DNA of 64,000 nucleotides from NCBI RefSeq assembly GCF_020991275.1, contig NZ_JAJLQY010000005.1, positions 124,001 to 188,000 on the forward strand, given 5' to 3'. The notes beneath the pieces are model-generated. The model searched no databases and was not told the DNA's origin. It worked only from the letters and a program-made list of their open reading frames with translations. Position 1 is the stretch's first letter; the number at the start of each line of letters is the position of its first letter. Both the position numbers and the translations under genes were made by a program. This stretch comes from Actinocorallia sp. API 0066. GTDB lineage: Bacteria; Actinomycetota; Actinomycetes; Streptosporangiales; Streptosporangiaceae. Below are positions 33,887 through 42,091 of this stretch, piece by piece.

Positions 33887-34870
33887 ATGAGCAACGAAGC
33901 AGAGATCCTCCCCAATCTTCTCCGGGACGAGCAGTTCGAGATCGTGATGCGGGGCTACAACCGCCGTCAGGTCGACGAGATGATCACCCGGTACCAGAAC
34001 CAGATCCGGGACCTGGAGGCCCGCCTCCAGCGTGCTCTCGACGACGTCGAGCGCACCCGTAGGGAGATGGCCGAGGTACGCGAGGCGCGTAAGCCCACGG
34101 GCGACGACCTGAGCGACCGTCTCCGGCAGATCATCAACCTGGCCGAGGACGAGGCCAAGGAGAAGGTCGCGCAGGCCGAGGACACGGGCAAGCAGATCCG
34201 TGACGGCGCCGACAAGGAGTCCAAGCGCATCATCGACGACGCCCGCGGCCAGGCCGAGCGGGACGTCGCGGCCGCGCAGGACAAGGCGGCGCAGGTGCTG
34301 AACGCGGCGAAGAACGAGTCGGAGAAGGTGCTGACGGCGGCCAAGCACGAGGCCGAGCAGACCGTCACCGGGGCGCGTCTGGAGGCTGAGCGCACCCTGA
34401 CGCAGGCCGAGCGGCGCGCCACGGTCATCAACGAGGACGCGACGGACCGGCTGAACCACGTCACGAAGAACCACTCGCAGGCGTTGCAGCGGCTCACCGA
34501 GATCAGCCACACGTTGAGCGCGCTGCTGCGGGCGGAGAACGAGGCGGGTCCGCTGGAGAAGATGGTCGAGGACGCGGTGCACAAGCCGGTGCGCAAGCAC
34601 GCGCGGCAGGCGCCGCCCGCGCCGGTCGCCGAGCCGCGGCCGACGCAGACCGCGCCGCTGCCCGCGGTTCCGGCGTCCGGCCCGGTGCCGGAGGAGCCGG
34701 TGAAGCCGCTGGGTTCGACGGCTTCGGGTCCTGCCGTGTCGGCGGGTTCGGTGTCGTCCACGTCGGGGCCGCTGGTGGCGCCGTCGCCGTCGCTGTTCAA
34801 GGATGAGGACGAGCCGCGTCCGGCGCCGCTCGCGGGCCCGTCGCTTCCGGGTGGCGAGCTCGGCCGCTAG
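33887..34870 (+). CDS. DivIVA-like coiled-coil protein
   Basis: 327 residues. The N-terminus FEIVMRGYNRRQVDEMITRY is the DivIVA/GpsB-type membrane-curvature segment. A long charged coiled coil (about 30-240) follows, and then a Pro/Ser-rich disordered tail. It resembles the actinobacterial polar-growth and cytoskeletal proteins (Wag31, Scy, FilP group; sometimes called cellulose-binding protein) without being a clear orthologue of one. A role in polar growth or hyphal organisation is likely. Confidence 0.8.
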   Translation: MSNEAEILPNLLRDEQFEIVMRGYNRRQVDEMITRYQNQIRDLEARLQRALDDVERTRREMAEVREARKPTGDDLSDRLRQIINLAEDEAKEKVAQAEDTGKQIRDGADKESKRIIDDARGQAERDVAAAQDKAAQVLNAAKNESEKVLTAAKHEAEQTVTGARLEAERTLTQAERRATVINEDATDRLNHVTKNHSQALQRLTEISHTLSALLRAENEAGPLEKMVEDAVHKPVRKHARQAPPAPVAEPRPTQTAPLPAVPASGPVPEEPVKPLGSTASGPAVSAGSVSSTSGPLVAPSPSLFKDEDEPRPAPLAGPSLPGGELGR

Positions 34871-34874
34871 CCGA

Positions 34875-35303
34875 TCACCAGTCGCGCCGCCGGCTCTCTT
34901 TGAGGGCCGCGCGGCGCTTCTTGTTCTCCAGCCTGCGCTCGATGACGCCGCGGGGCGTCCTGGTGGGTTTGCGGGGCCGGGGCGGGGGCGCGGTGGCGGT
35001 GCGCAGGAGTTCGGCGAGGCGTTCGCGGGCGGCCTCGCGGTTGCGCAGTTGGGAGCGGTGCTCTTCGGCCCTGATGGTGACGGTGCCGTGCGCGAGGCGC
35101 CCGGCGAGGCGGCGTAGGGCGCGGTCGCGTAGGGCGGGCGGGAGTGACGGTGAGGCGGCGATGTCGAAGGTGAGTTCGGCTGCCGTCGCGGAGGTGTTGA
35201 CGTGCTGGCCGCCGGGCCCGGAGGAGCGGGAGAACCGCCAGGAAAGCTCCGCCTCGGGGATCACCACCGAGGCGTTGACTTCCAGGGGTCCGCTCGCGCT
35301 CAT
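34875..35303 (-). CDS. arfB: Alternative ribosome-rescue peptidyl-tRNA hydrolase ArfB
   Basis: 142 residues with the catalytic GGQ (31-33) in SGPGGQHVNTSATAAEL, as in class I release factors, and a basic C-terminal tail (GVIERRLENKKRRAALKESR) that enters the empty mRNA channel. It frees peptides from stalled non-stop ribosomes. The convergent upstream gene ends 4 nt away. Confidence 0.93.
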   Translation of the reverse strand: MSASGPLEVNASVVIPEAELSWRFSRSSGPGGQHVNTSATAAELTFDIAASPSLPPALRDRALRRLAGRLAHGTVTIRAEEHRSQLRNREAARERLAELLRTATAPPPRPRKPTRTPRGVIERRLENKKRRAALKESRRRDW

Positions 35304-35382
35304 GTCCCCATTATCGGGAACGCGGCGGGTGGGTGGCGAGCCAATTTCGCGGGACCCCTGGCGCTGTATGCAAGTACTTACT

Positions 35383-35388
35383 TACACT
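35383..35388 (+). promoter_or_regulatory. -10 element of a probable leaderless promoter
   Basis: TACACT ends 7 nt before ATG 35396 and no Shine-Dalgarno sequence is visible. This is the usual layout of leaderless actinobacterial transcripts. An AAGTACTT palindrome about 20 nt upstream could be an operator. Confidence 0.45.
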
Positions 35389-35395
35389 GCCTCGC

Positions 35396-36199
35396 ATGAG
35401 CGCACCCGGACTGTTCCACGACGGCGACGCCATCCGGCGGATCACCCGTGAGGGCGTCCTCATCCTCGGCGGTGGGGCCGCTTCGATCCTCCAGACCTCG
35501 CACCCCGGCGTCGCACAGGGCGTCAACGACCACACCTACACCTTCGACGCGCCGCTACGCCGCCTCATCCACACGATGGAGTGGCTGACGGCCGTCCACT
35601 TCGGCACCCGCGCGGAGGCCGAACTGCTGAGCTCCTACGTCGGGCGGATGCACGACAAGGTGAACGGCCCAGGCTACGACGCGCAGGACCCCGAACTCCA
35701 GGTATGGGTGGGGGCCACCCTCTTCGACGTCGCCGCGCGCTTCCACCAGGCGCTCTTCGGCCGGCTCAGCGACGCCGAACTGGAGGAGTTCTACCAGCAG
35801 ACCCGGATCTACGCGCAGATCCTCGGCGCGCCCGCCGAACTCCAACCCAAGGACGTCGGAGAGTTCGCCGTCTACTACCGGGAGCGGATAGCGGAGTTCC
35901 GCCTGACGGACGCGTCCCGGAGCGTCGCCTATCAGGTACTCCACCCGGTGGCGCCCTGGCATCGGGAACCCGTGCTCGCCGCCGTCCGGCTGCTCACCGC
36001 CGGGCTGATGCCGGAGCCCCTGCGCGTCCAGTACGGCTGGGACTGGTCTCCGGCCCGGCAGCGGCGGTTCCTCGCACTGGTCAACCTTCTGCGGATCGTC
36101 TACCCGCGGTTGCCTATGGCCGTCCGTACCGCGCCGCGCGACTACTTCCTGACGTCCCTGCGCCGTCGTCTGGCCCGGCGCCCAGCGCGTCCCGCCTGA
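35396..36199 (+). CDS. MpaB-type oxygenase family protein (DUF2236)
   Basis: 267 residues from ATG 35396. The sequence shows the DUF2236/latex-clearing-protein family features: ASILQTSHPGVAQGV, a heme-ligand-type His in RRLIHTMEWLTAVHFGT, and DPELQVWVGATLFDVAARF. Members are heme b or metal proteins related to rubber oxygenase and to MpaB, which cuts a fatty side chain. The natural substrate here is unknown. No signal peptide is visible, so it is probably cytoplasmic. Confidence 0.85.
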   Translation: MSAPGLFHDGDAIRRITREGVLILGGGAASILQTSHPGVAQGVNDHTYTFDAPLRRLIHTMEWLTAVHFGTRAEAELLSSYVGRMHDKVNGPGYDAQDPELQVWVGATLFDVAARFHQALFGRLSDAELEEFYQQTRIYAQILGAPAELQPKDVGEFAVYYRERIAEFRLTDASRSVAYQVLHPVAPWHREPVLAAVRLLTAGLMPEPLRVQYGWDWSPARQRRFLALVNLLRIVYPRLPMAVRTAPRDYFLTSLRRRLARRPARPA

Positions 36200-36238
36200 C
36201 GCCACAAGCTCTGTCCCGCGCCCGGACAGAGGGAAAGA

Positions 36239-36285
36239 GCCGGGCCCGCGTACCGCCTGACGGGGAATGGCGGTGCGGGCCCGGC
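36239..36285. terminator. Long interrupted hairpin between the MpaB-type gene and the HtrA gene
   Basis: GCCGGGCCCGC pairs with GCGGGCCCGGC (11 bp) and the inner ACCGCC with GGCGGT (6 bp), with a small internal bulge. It lies between convergent stops. Confidence 0.7.
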
Positions 36286-36355
36286 CCTGGCCGGCGCGAC
36301 GGGATCGGGGACTTCACCCCCCAGTGGCCCCCTCTCCCGTCGCGGTCCGTGCGCG

Positions 36356-37195
36356 TCAGCTACCGGCTGACGCGGGTGACGCACCCTTGATGAGGCGTTC
36401 GGTGACGGTCTTCACGGTGTCCACGGGGATGGCGAAGCCGATGCCGACGCCTCCCTCGGTCGCGACGGCGGTGTTGAGCCCGACGAGGCGGCCCTTGCCG
36501 TCCACGAGGGCGCCGCCGGAGTTGCCGGGGTTGATGGCGGCGTCGGTCTGGATGGCGTTCTGGAGGGTCGTCCCGTTCGTCTCCTGGACGGCCCTGCCCA
36601 GCGCGCTGACGATGCCCGCCGTCACGGACCCGTCGAGGCCGAGGGGGCTGCCTATGGCGATGACGGTGTCGCCGACGCGCAGGCGGGAGCCGTCGCCGAA
36701 CACGGCGGGCCTCACCTGGCCCGCGCCCGAAGCCCTGATGACCGCGATGTCGTGTTCGGGGCTGCTGCCGACGAGCCGGGCGGGCGCGGTCCTGCCGTCG
36801 CTGAACCGCACGGTGATCTCCTCGGCCCCGGCGACGACGTGGTCGTTGGTGACGATCAGCCCGTCCTTGCGGAGCACGACCCCTGAACCCGTCGCCTGCG
36901 CGTCGGGCGAGTCCGTCGTAAGGGAGACGACGGAGGGCTGTACCTCGAAGGCAATCTTGGAGATCGAGGTGCGGAGTGACACCCCGTCGGCGACCGCCAC
37001 GACGGCCGGGCTCCGGGAGAGCGAGAGGGCGCTGACCGCGCCGACCACTCCCCCGCCGAGCGCGAGGGACGCGGCGAGCCCGAGCCCGACGGCGCCGCGC
37101 ACCGCGGCGGCGCTCACCCCCGCGGGCCCCGGGCGGCAGGGCCGGGCGGGACGCAACCGGTAGTGGGCCCGCGCCTGCTGCGGCTCCTCGATCAC
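36356..37195 (-). CDS. Membrane-anchored HtrA-type trypsin-like serine protease without PDZ
   Basis: The 279-residue protein has a Pro/Arg-rich cytoplasmic N-terminus, one membrane helix (about residues 34-57) and a trypsin-like S1C domain. The triad is His119 (TNDHVV), Asp149 (EHDIAV) and Ser226 (NPGNSGG). The domain ends at residue 279, so the PDZ domain of full-length HtrA/PepD is absent. It probably degrades or processes extracytoplasmic proteins under stress. Absence of PDZ is seen in other actinobacterial short HtrA-like proteins. Confidence 0.9.
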   Translation of the reverse strand: MIEEPQQARAHYRLRPARPCRPGPAGVSAAAVRGAVGLGLAASLALGGGVVGAVSALSLSRSPAVVAVADGVSLRTSISKIAFEVQPSVVSLTTDSPDAQATGSGVVLRKDGLIVTNDHVVAGAEEITVRFSDGRTAPARLVGSSPEHDIAVIRASGAGQVRPAVFGDGSRLRVGDTVIAIGSPLGLDGSVTAGIVSALGRAVQETNGTTLQNAIQTDAAINPGNSGGALVDGKGRLVGLNTAVATEGGVGIGFAIPVDTVKTVTERLIKGASPASAGS

Positions 37196-37386
37196 GGTGT
37201 CCCCCCGGCGTGTCTTCCCTGGTCAGCCGACTGCTCGCCGTCTGACTTCAAACACTATGCGGGGAAAGCCTGAGACGCTCCTTAACCAGACCTGGGCAAA
37301 GGTAAAGAATTCCGGCAACCCACAGACCACCCCCACGCCGATCCCCGTCCGAAACCATGCACACACCGGGAGTGACCCGCCGAACA

Positions 37387-37424
37387 GGAAGGCCGCGCCC
37401 GCACGTTGGCGGACGCGGCCTTCC
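37387..37424 (-). terminator. Terminator of the SDR/enoyl-CoA hydratase operon
   Basis: An 11-bp perfect stem GGAAGGCCGCG / CGCGGCCTTCC with an inner CCGC/GCGG pairing, 25 nt beyond the enoyl-CoA hydratase stop on the minus strand. Confidence 0.7.
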
Positions 37425-37448
37425 GGGGCCCTCAGACGGCCGGTGAGG

Positions 37449-38213
37449 CTACTCGCCCGTCCAGTTGGGCTTGCGCTTCTCGGCGAAGGCCGCGGGGCCC
37501 TCCATGGCGTCCTTGGAGCCGAAGACGGGGCCGGAGATGAGGTTCTGCTTGTCCCACATCTCCTCGGCCGACCACTCGGCCGACTCCACGACGATCTTCT
37601 TGGTGGCGGCGAGGGCGAGCGGCGCGTTCTCGGCGATCTTGGCGGCGAGCTCCTTGGCCGTCTCCAGCGCCTTGCCCGGCTCGGCGACCCGGTTGATCAG
37701 GCCGTAGGCGGCGAGCTGCTCCGTGCCGTAGAAGTCGCCGGTGAGGGCGATCTCCATGGCGATGTGGAACGGGATCCGCTTCGGCAGCCGCATCAGGCCG
37801 CCCGCCGCGGCGACCAGGCCGCGCTTCGGCTCGGGCAGGCCGAACTTCGCCGCCGACGAGGCGACGATCATGTCGGTGGACAGCGCGATCTCGCAGCCGC
37901 CCGCCAGCGCGTACCCCTCGACGGCCGCGATCAGCGGGGTCGCCGGGGGCTTCTGCACGATGCCCGCGAAGCCGCGCTCGGGCGTGAACGGCATCTCGCC
38001 CTTGAGGAAGCCCTTGAGGTCCATCCCGGAGCAGAAGGTGCCGCCCGCCCCGGTGATGATCCCCACGGCGAGGTCCTTGCGGCTGTCGAGCTCGTCGAGC
38101 GCCGCCGCGACGCCCTGCGCCACCGCCGCGTTGATCGCGTTCTTGGCCTCGGGACGGTTGATCGTGATGACGAGAACGCCACCGTCTTCTTCAGTGAGAA
38201 CTGCGTCGCTCAT
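37449..38213 (-). CDS. Enoyl-CoA hydratase/isomerase family (crotonase) protein
   Basis: 254 residues with the crotonase core: RPEAKNAINAAV at 20-31, the oxyanion-hole stretch ITGAGGTFCSGMDLKGF, and AAVEGYALAGGCEIALSTDM. An acidic residue in PEPKRGLVAAAGG, needed for hydratase chemistry, is present. It should act on an enoyl-CoA ester; chain length is unknown. It follows the SDR gene by 7 nt, giving an operon for adjacent beta-oxidation-like steps (hydration, then 3-hydroxyacyl-CoA oxidation). Confidence 0.88.
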   Translation of the reverse strand: MSDAVLTEEDGGVLVITINRPEAKNAINAAVAQGVAAALDELDSRKDLAVGIITGAGGTFCSGMDLKGFLKGEMPFTPERGFAGIVQKPPATPLIAAVEGYALAGGCEIALSTDMIVASSAAKFGLPEPKRGLVAAAGGLMRLPKRIPFHIAMEIALTGDFYGTEQLAAYGLINRVAEPGKALETAKELAAKIAENAPLALAATKKIVVESAEWSAEEMWDKQNLISGPVFGSKDAMEGPAAFAEKRKPNWTGE

Positions 38214-38220
38214 GGTTGAC

Positions 38221-38994
38221 CTACTTCGGCTGGAAGCGGATGCCGCCGTCGAAACGGACGGTCTCGCCGTTCATGTAGTCGTTCTCGATGAGGGCGCGGG
38301 TGAGGTGCGCGAACTCCGACGCCTTGCCCATCCGCTTGGGGAACGGCACCGGCGCGGCCAGCTTGGCCTTGAACGCCTCGGCGGCCTCGCCCTCGCCGTA
38401 GATCGGGGTGTCGATGATGCCGGGGCAGATCGTGTTGACGCGCACGCCGATGGCGGACAGGTCACGGGCTGCAGGCAGAGTCATCGCCACGATGGCGCCC
38501 TTGGACGCGGAGTAGGCGAGCTGACCCGTCTGGCCCTCAAGGGCGGCGACGGAAGCGGTGTTGATGACGACGCCGCGCAGGCCGTCGGCGTCAGCGGGCT
38601 CGGTGGCGCCGATCGCAGCGGCGCCGAGGCGCAGCAGGTTGAAGGTGCCGATCAGGTTGATCTGGACGACCTTCTCGAACGAGTCGAGCGGGTGCGGGAC
38701 GTTGCCCTTGCCGACGGTCCTGGTCGCCCAGCCGATGCCGGCGCTGTTGACGACGACGCGCAGCGGCGCGCCGGTGTCCACGGCGGCCTGGACGGCGGCC
38801 TGCACCTGGGTCTCGTCGGTGACGTCGGTCTTCACGAAGACACCGCCGACCTCGTCAGCCAGCGCCTTGCCCTTGACCTCGTTCAGGTCCGCGATGACGA
38901 CCGTCGCGCCCTGCGCGGCGAGGTCGCGCACGACCGCCTCACCAAGGCCGCTCGCGCCACCGGAGACGACGGCGGATACTCCGTTCAGTTCCAT
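38221..38994 (-). CDS. SDR family 3-hydroxyacyl-CoA dehydrogenase-like protein
   Basis: 257 residues from ATG 38994 (AAGGTG upstream). The NAD site is SGGASGLGEA with downstream VIADLN giving NAD preference. The catalytic Ser region is VVINTASVAALEGQTGQLAYSASKGA with the YSASK Tyr-Lys pair. Sequence closely resembles type 2 (HSD17B10-like) 3-hydroxyacyl-CoA dehydrogenases, including VRVNTICPGIIDTP. With the downstream hydratase it forms a two-gene acyl-CoA operon. Confidence 0.88.
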   Translation of the reverse strand: MELNGVSAVVSGGASGLGEAVVRDLAAQGATVVIADLNEVKGKALADEVGGVFVKTDVTDETQVQAAVQAAVDTGAPLRVVVNSAGIGWATRTVGKGNVPHPLDSFEKVVQINLIGTFNLLRLGAAAIGATEPADADGLRGVVINTASVAALEGQTGQLAYSASKGAIVAMTLPAARDLSAIGVRVNTICPGIIDTPIYGEGEAAEAFKAKLAAPVPFPKRMGKASEFAHLTRALIENDYMNGETVRFDGGIRFQPK

Positions 38995-39017
38995 GAAGAG
39001 CACCTTACCTAAGGAAA

Positions 39018-39051
39018 CCGAATATGGTTCGGCCAATGTTACCGACCGGTC
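39018..39051. promoter_or_regulatory. Candidate operator repeats upstream of the acyl-CoA operon
   Basis: The inverted repeat CCGAA-N5-TTCGG (39018-39032) and a GACCGGTC palindrome (39044-39051) lie 24-57 nt upstream of the SDR start. The second resembles TetR-type acyl-CoA-responsive operators of actinobacteria. No regulator gene is adjacent. Confidence 0.35.
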
Positions 39052-39164
39052 AGCTCCGAACAATAGCCACCCCCCACTTACTCCCCCAGACCAGACCCAC
39101 CCCAACCCGCCACCCGAACCCCTTGAGGGTTGGCCGAGCCTTACGGCCGTGGTAGCACGGGCCT

Positions 39165-39716
39165 ATGAGCGAAGTGGAGTTCTCGCACCTCGACGGCCCC
39201 GCGACCCTGGCCCTGCTCGACGAGATCCAGCCCCTCTACCTGCTGGCGTTCCCCGGCAACTCCCTCGAAGACCACACCGCCCGGACGACGAACCAGGCCA
39301 CCGCGCCCGGATTCGCCACCGTCACCGCCCGCCGCGACGTCCACCTCATCGGCTTCGCCTACGGCCTGCCCCTCCCACCCCGCACCAGGTGGTGGCACGA
39401 ACTCACCCCACCCCGCCCACCGGAATGGACGGCCGAGACCGGCACCCGCACGTTCGCCCTGATCGACCTGGCCGTCCACCCCGCCGAACGCCGCCAGGGC
39501 CTGGGCAAACACCTGGTGGACGAACTCCTGGGCAGCCGCCGCGAGAACCGCGCCACCCTGGCCACCGACCCGAACAAACGCCACATCCAGGAGATGTACG
39601 AACGCTGGGGCTGGCAGAACGTAGGCCGCGTCCCCGGCAGCGCCAGAACCACCCACCCAGAGTTCGACCTCTACGTGACCACACTCGACCCACCGTCAGC
39701 GAGCAACTCCCGGTAA
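39165..39716 (+). CDS. GNAT family N-acetyltransferase
   Basis: 183 residues. The acetyl-CoA motif is LAVHPAERRQGLGKHLVDELL in the GNAT beta4-alpha3 position, with a following strand ATLATDP and a late MYERWGWQNVG helix. Substrate unknown. ATG 39165 has no clear ribosome site and could be leaderless. The 3' end overlaps the convergent XRE-TPR gene by 46 nt. Confidence 0.85.
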   Translation: MSEVEFSHLDGPATLALLDEIQPLYLLAFPGNSLEDHTARTTNQATAPGFATVTARRDVHLIGFAYGLPLPPRTRWWHELTPPRPPEWTAETGTRTFALIDLAVHPAERRQGLGKHLVDELLGSRRENRATLATDPNKRHIQEMYERWGWQNVGRVPGSARTTHPEFDLYVTTLDPPSASNSR

Positions 39717-41002
39717 CCCCCGACGAGTGGCGAGTGGCGGTCACCGGAAGGCACCGCGTCGAGGACGTCCTCGGCGATCGTCGCGGCCATGAGTGCGGTC
39801 CGCGCGCTGGGGTTGGCCTCGATCGCGCGCTGCGCGTGCCGGACGCCCTCGGTCGTGTCATGGGCACGGACCATGCCGAAGCCGCGGAGCAGTTCGAGCC
39901 GCGTCCGGTATCCGAGGTGGTCGGACGGCATGAGGTCGAGGGCGCGGTCCACGGCGGTGGAGACCCGTCCGGAGTCGCCCAGATGGGCGTGCACAAAAGC
40001 CTCGGTGTAACGGACGTTCCCTTCCCCGAAACCCGCGAGGGATCGTCGGTCGCTCGTGATCGACGCCGGGAGTCGAGAGACCAGCGAGGCCACATCCCGG
40101 AGCGTGCCGTCGGCTTCGTCGGCGCGGCCGTCGATGGCCAGGACCTGGGCACGGGCGGCGAGCACGGTCGCGAGTCCCGGATGCGGGACGTCACCCGCTC
40201 GGCCGACGGCGTCGTTCGCGCGGCGAAGCAGGATCGGGGCGGGTCGGCGTTCGTACAGCCCGTGGATGAGGCTCTCGCCGCTGATCCACAGCGACAGGTT
40301 CACGTCACCCGACGTGCCCGCGGCCTGCTGCGCCGTCGTCCACCAGGTCCGCGCTTCCCGTGGCCGCTGCTGGCTGCTGAGGGCTTTGGCGAGCAGCAGG
40401 GAGAGTCCGGCCACGACCCGGCACCATGACCGGTAGAGCGGGGTGTCGGGCCTTTCACGCCCCATGAGGGACCGGACCGTGATGAGGTCGGTGGCGAGTT
40501 CGGGGATGATCTGGGCGCGAGGCGTGATCAGGTATGTGTACTCATACTCGGCGAGGGCCTCTTCCCAGTCGTCGAGATGCGCGGCGGTGTCGGCGCCGAG
40601 AGCCCGTTCGATGCTGCCCTGTATGTCACTGAGCGCGTCGAAGGCCGGATTCGACACCGCGCCCAGGGCGACGAGCGATCCCAGCAGCTTTCTACGTTCC
40701 ATGTCTTCATCGTCGGCGATGGAGGCGGGTGTTCGTCGGGTTTGTCGGGGCGGAGGTGACGGGAACAGTTCGGTCTCGGGGATGTCGAACACCGCCGCGT
40801 ACAGGAGCCGGTACCGCTCACTGATCCTCTTGACCCGTCCGGATTCCCAGCGCTCGATGTTCCGCTGGACACTCAGCGCGGCGGGGAGCTTTTTGGGCTC
40901 GTCCGAAGCCTTGCGCAGTTCCGACGCCATCCGCGCGACGTCCCACCCGCGCTTCTTCCGCTCGGTTTTGATCCGTCCGAAATACGGATTGTCGATGTCC
41001 AT
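39671..41002 (-). CDS. XRE-type HTH regulator with TPR-like C-terminal domain
   Basis: 443 residues from ATG 41002. Residues 1-80 form a helix-turn-helix (IKTERKKRGWDVARMASEL; LSVQRNIERWESGRV). The rest is helical with degenerate TPR units (residues about 150-430), the design of actinobacterial sensory regulators that bind peptides or small signals. It is divergent from three very small genes at 41215-42091, its likely targets, an arrangement seen repeatedly in Streptomyces and Thermomonosporaceae. Confidence 0.8.
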   Translation of the reverse strand: MDIDNPYFGRIKTERKKRGWDVARMASELRKASDEPKKLPAALSVQRNIERWESGRVKRISERYRLLYAAVFDIPETELFPSPPPRQTRRTPASIADDEDMERRKLLGSLVALGAVSNPAFDALSDIQGSIERALGADTAAHLDDWEEALAEYEYTYLITPRAQIIPELATDLITVRSLMGRERPDTPLYRSWCRVVAGLSLLLAKALSSQQRPREARTWWTTAQQAAGTSGDVNLSLWISGESLIHGLYERRPAPILLRRANDAVGRAGDVPHPGLATVLAARAQVLAIDGRADEADGTLRDVASLVSRLPASITSDRRSLAGFGEGNVRYTEAFVHAHLGDSGRVSTAVDRALDLMPSDHLGYRTRLELLRGFGMVRAHDTTEGVRHAQRAIEANPSARTALMAATIAEDVLDAVPSGDRHSPLVGGYRELLADGGSSVVT

Positions 41003-41214
41003 GATGGCCCCTCGTGCCTCAACGACATTCCACGACACGTTCTGACTGTCGCCTCCCGTCTCAGATTGTCGACTAGTCGCGCACAATCCGCGACCTGTCA
41101 ACTGGACATCATCGGATCGGCTTCGAAGGATGCCGGCGCGAGCCCCGAGAACACCCGAAATGCTCGCCAATGCGCGCCCTTTCGCCGAATCACCAACAAC
41201 ATCAGGAGAGCGCG

Positions 41215-41541
41215 ATGGCGTACGCGGAGCAGGAGGCCGTCGAGTTGGCGGCGTTGCAGGGCCGGTTCCCTGAGTGGCGTCTGTGGCGGGGGCAGGGCGG
41301 TTCCTGGGCGGCGACGCACGAGCCGTTGACGGCGCGGCAGTCGCGCGCGGGCATGTCCCGCACGCTGATCGAGAACACCCGTCCCGAGCTGCTGGCGCAG
41401 CTGGAGGCCGAGGCCCTGACCGACCGGCACGTTGCCGAGGGCTACCTGTGCACCGTCGAGGCGGCCCGCCTCCACCTGCGCGACCGTCGGCCGTGCTGCG
41501 GCGCCACCGGCCCGTCCGTCGAAACGGTGGACGCGCCATGA
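41215..41541 (+). CDS. Small hypothetical protein, partner of XRE-TPR regulator
   Basis: 108 residues from ATG 41215 (GGAGAG upstream). It contains FPEWRLWRGQGGSWAATHEPL, a Trp-rich motif typical of the small proteins next to actinobacterial XRE-TPR regulators, and one Cys-Cys pair near the end. No known domain. The stop overlaps the next ATG by 4 nt, so the three small genes form a coupled operon. Confidence 0.65.
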   Translation: MAYAEQEAVELAALQGRFPEWRLWRGQGGSWAATHEPLTARQSRAGMSRTLIENTRPELLAQLEAEALTDRHVAEGYLCTVEAARLHLRDRRPCCGATGPSVETVDAP

Positions 41542-41630
41542 CGGACCTCATCGTGGCCGCGATCATCGCGTCCGCCCTGTGGGTGGCCCTGGTGGCGGGC
41601 CTGGTCGCCTGGGTGAGGGCGGGCCGATGA
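41538..41630 (+). CDS. 30-residue single-TM peptide
   Basis: ATG 41538 to TGA 41630 encodes MTDLIVAAIIASALWVALVA followed by a short basic tail (WVRAGR), essentially one membrane helix. Both ends overlap neighbours by 4 nt (ATGA), strong support for translation. Role unknown; could be a small membrane effector or a toxin-like peptide. Confidence 0.55.
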   Translation: MTDLIVAAIIASALWVALVAGLVAWVRAGR

Positions 41631-42091
41631 AGCGCGCCACGCCGGAACCCGCCATCCACCGCTGCGCGGCGGCGCGCGAGCTGATGCGGGAGCTGGGACG
41701 CACGCCCGGTGTCACGGCCGTGATGGGATGGGCGGTCTCGGTGGACTCGGTACAGGTGACAGGCCCAGCAGGAACGCTACTGGTATGGGTCTCACAGCCC
41801 GATGACGAACCCGCCCGCTATTGGGCCGACGTACCCGGCGGCGAAGTCAACGACTATCTCGGAGAAACCCGTGGTACCGAAGGCCTCGGGCAGATCCTCG
41901 GCATCACCCGACGACGCGTCGGCTGCCGTGGGTTAGGCGGGTGGGGTGGGGAGGGGGGTCAGGCAGGAGGGGAGGGAGCCTTCGTAGGAGCACCAGGAAG
42001 GGGGGAGGGCTGGGGTGTAGCCAGGGGGGACGCCTCTGGAGGTGATGATTTGGCGGTAGGTGGGGATGGCGTCGGTGGGGGTTCGGCGTAG
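41627..42091 (+). CDS. Small hypothetical protein whose 3' end overlaps the GH1 gene
   Basis: 154 residues from ATG 41627, coupled to the preceding gene. The N-terminal 95 residues look coded (AARELMRELGRTPGVTAVMG; DEPARYWADVPGGEVNDYL). The last 50 residues are Gly-rich and lie antisense to the GH1 3' end (159-nt overlap), suggesting loss of an original stop or an unusual overlap. No domain recognised. Confidence 0.5.
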   Translation: MKRATPEPAIHRCAAARELMRELGRTPGVTAVMGWAVSVDSVQVTGPAGTLLVWVSQPDDEPARYWADVPGGEVNDYLGETRGTEGLGQILGITRRRVGCRGLGGWGGEGGQAGGEGAFVGAPGRGEGWGVARGDASGGDDLAVGGDGVGGGSA

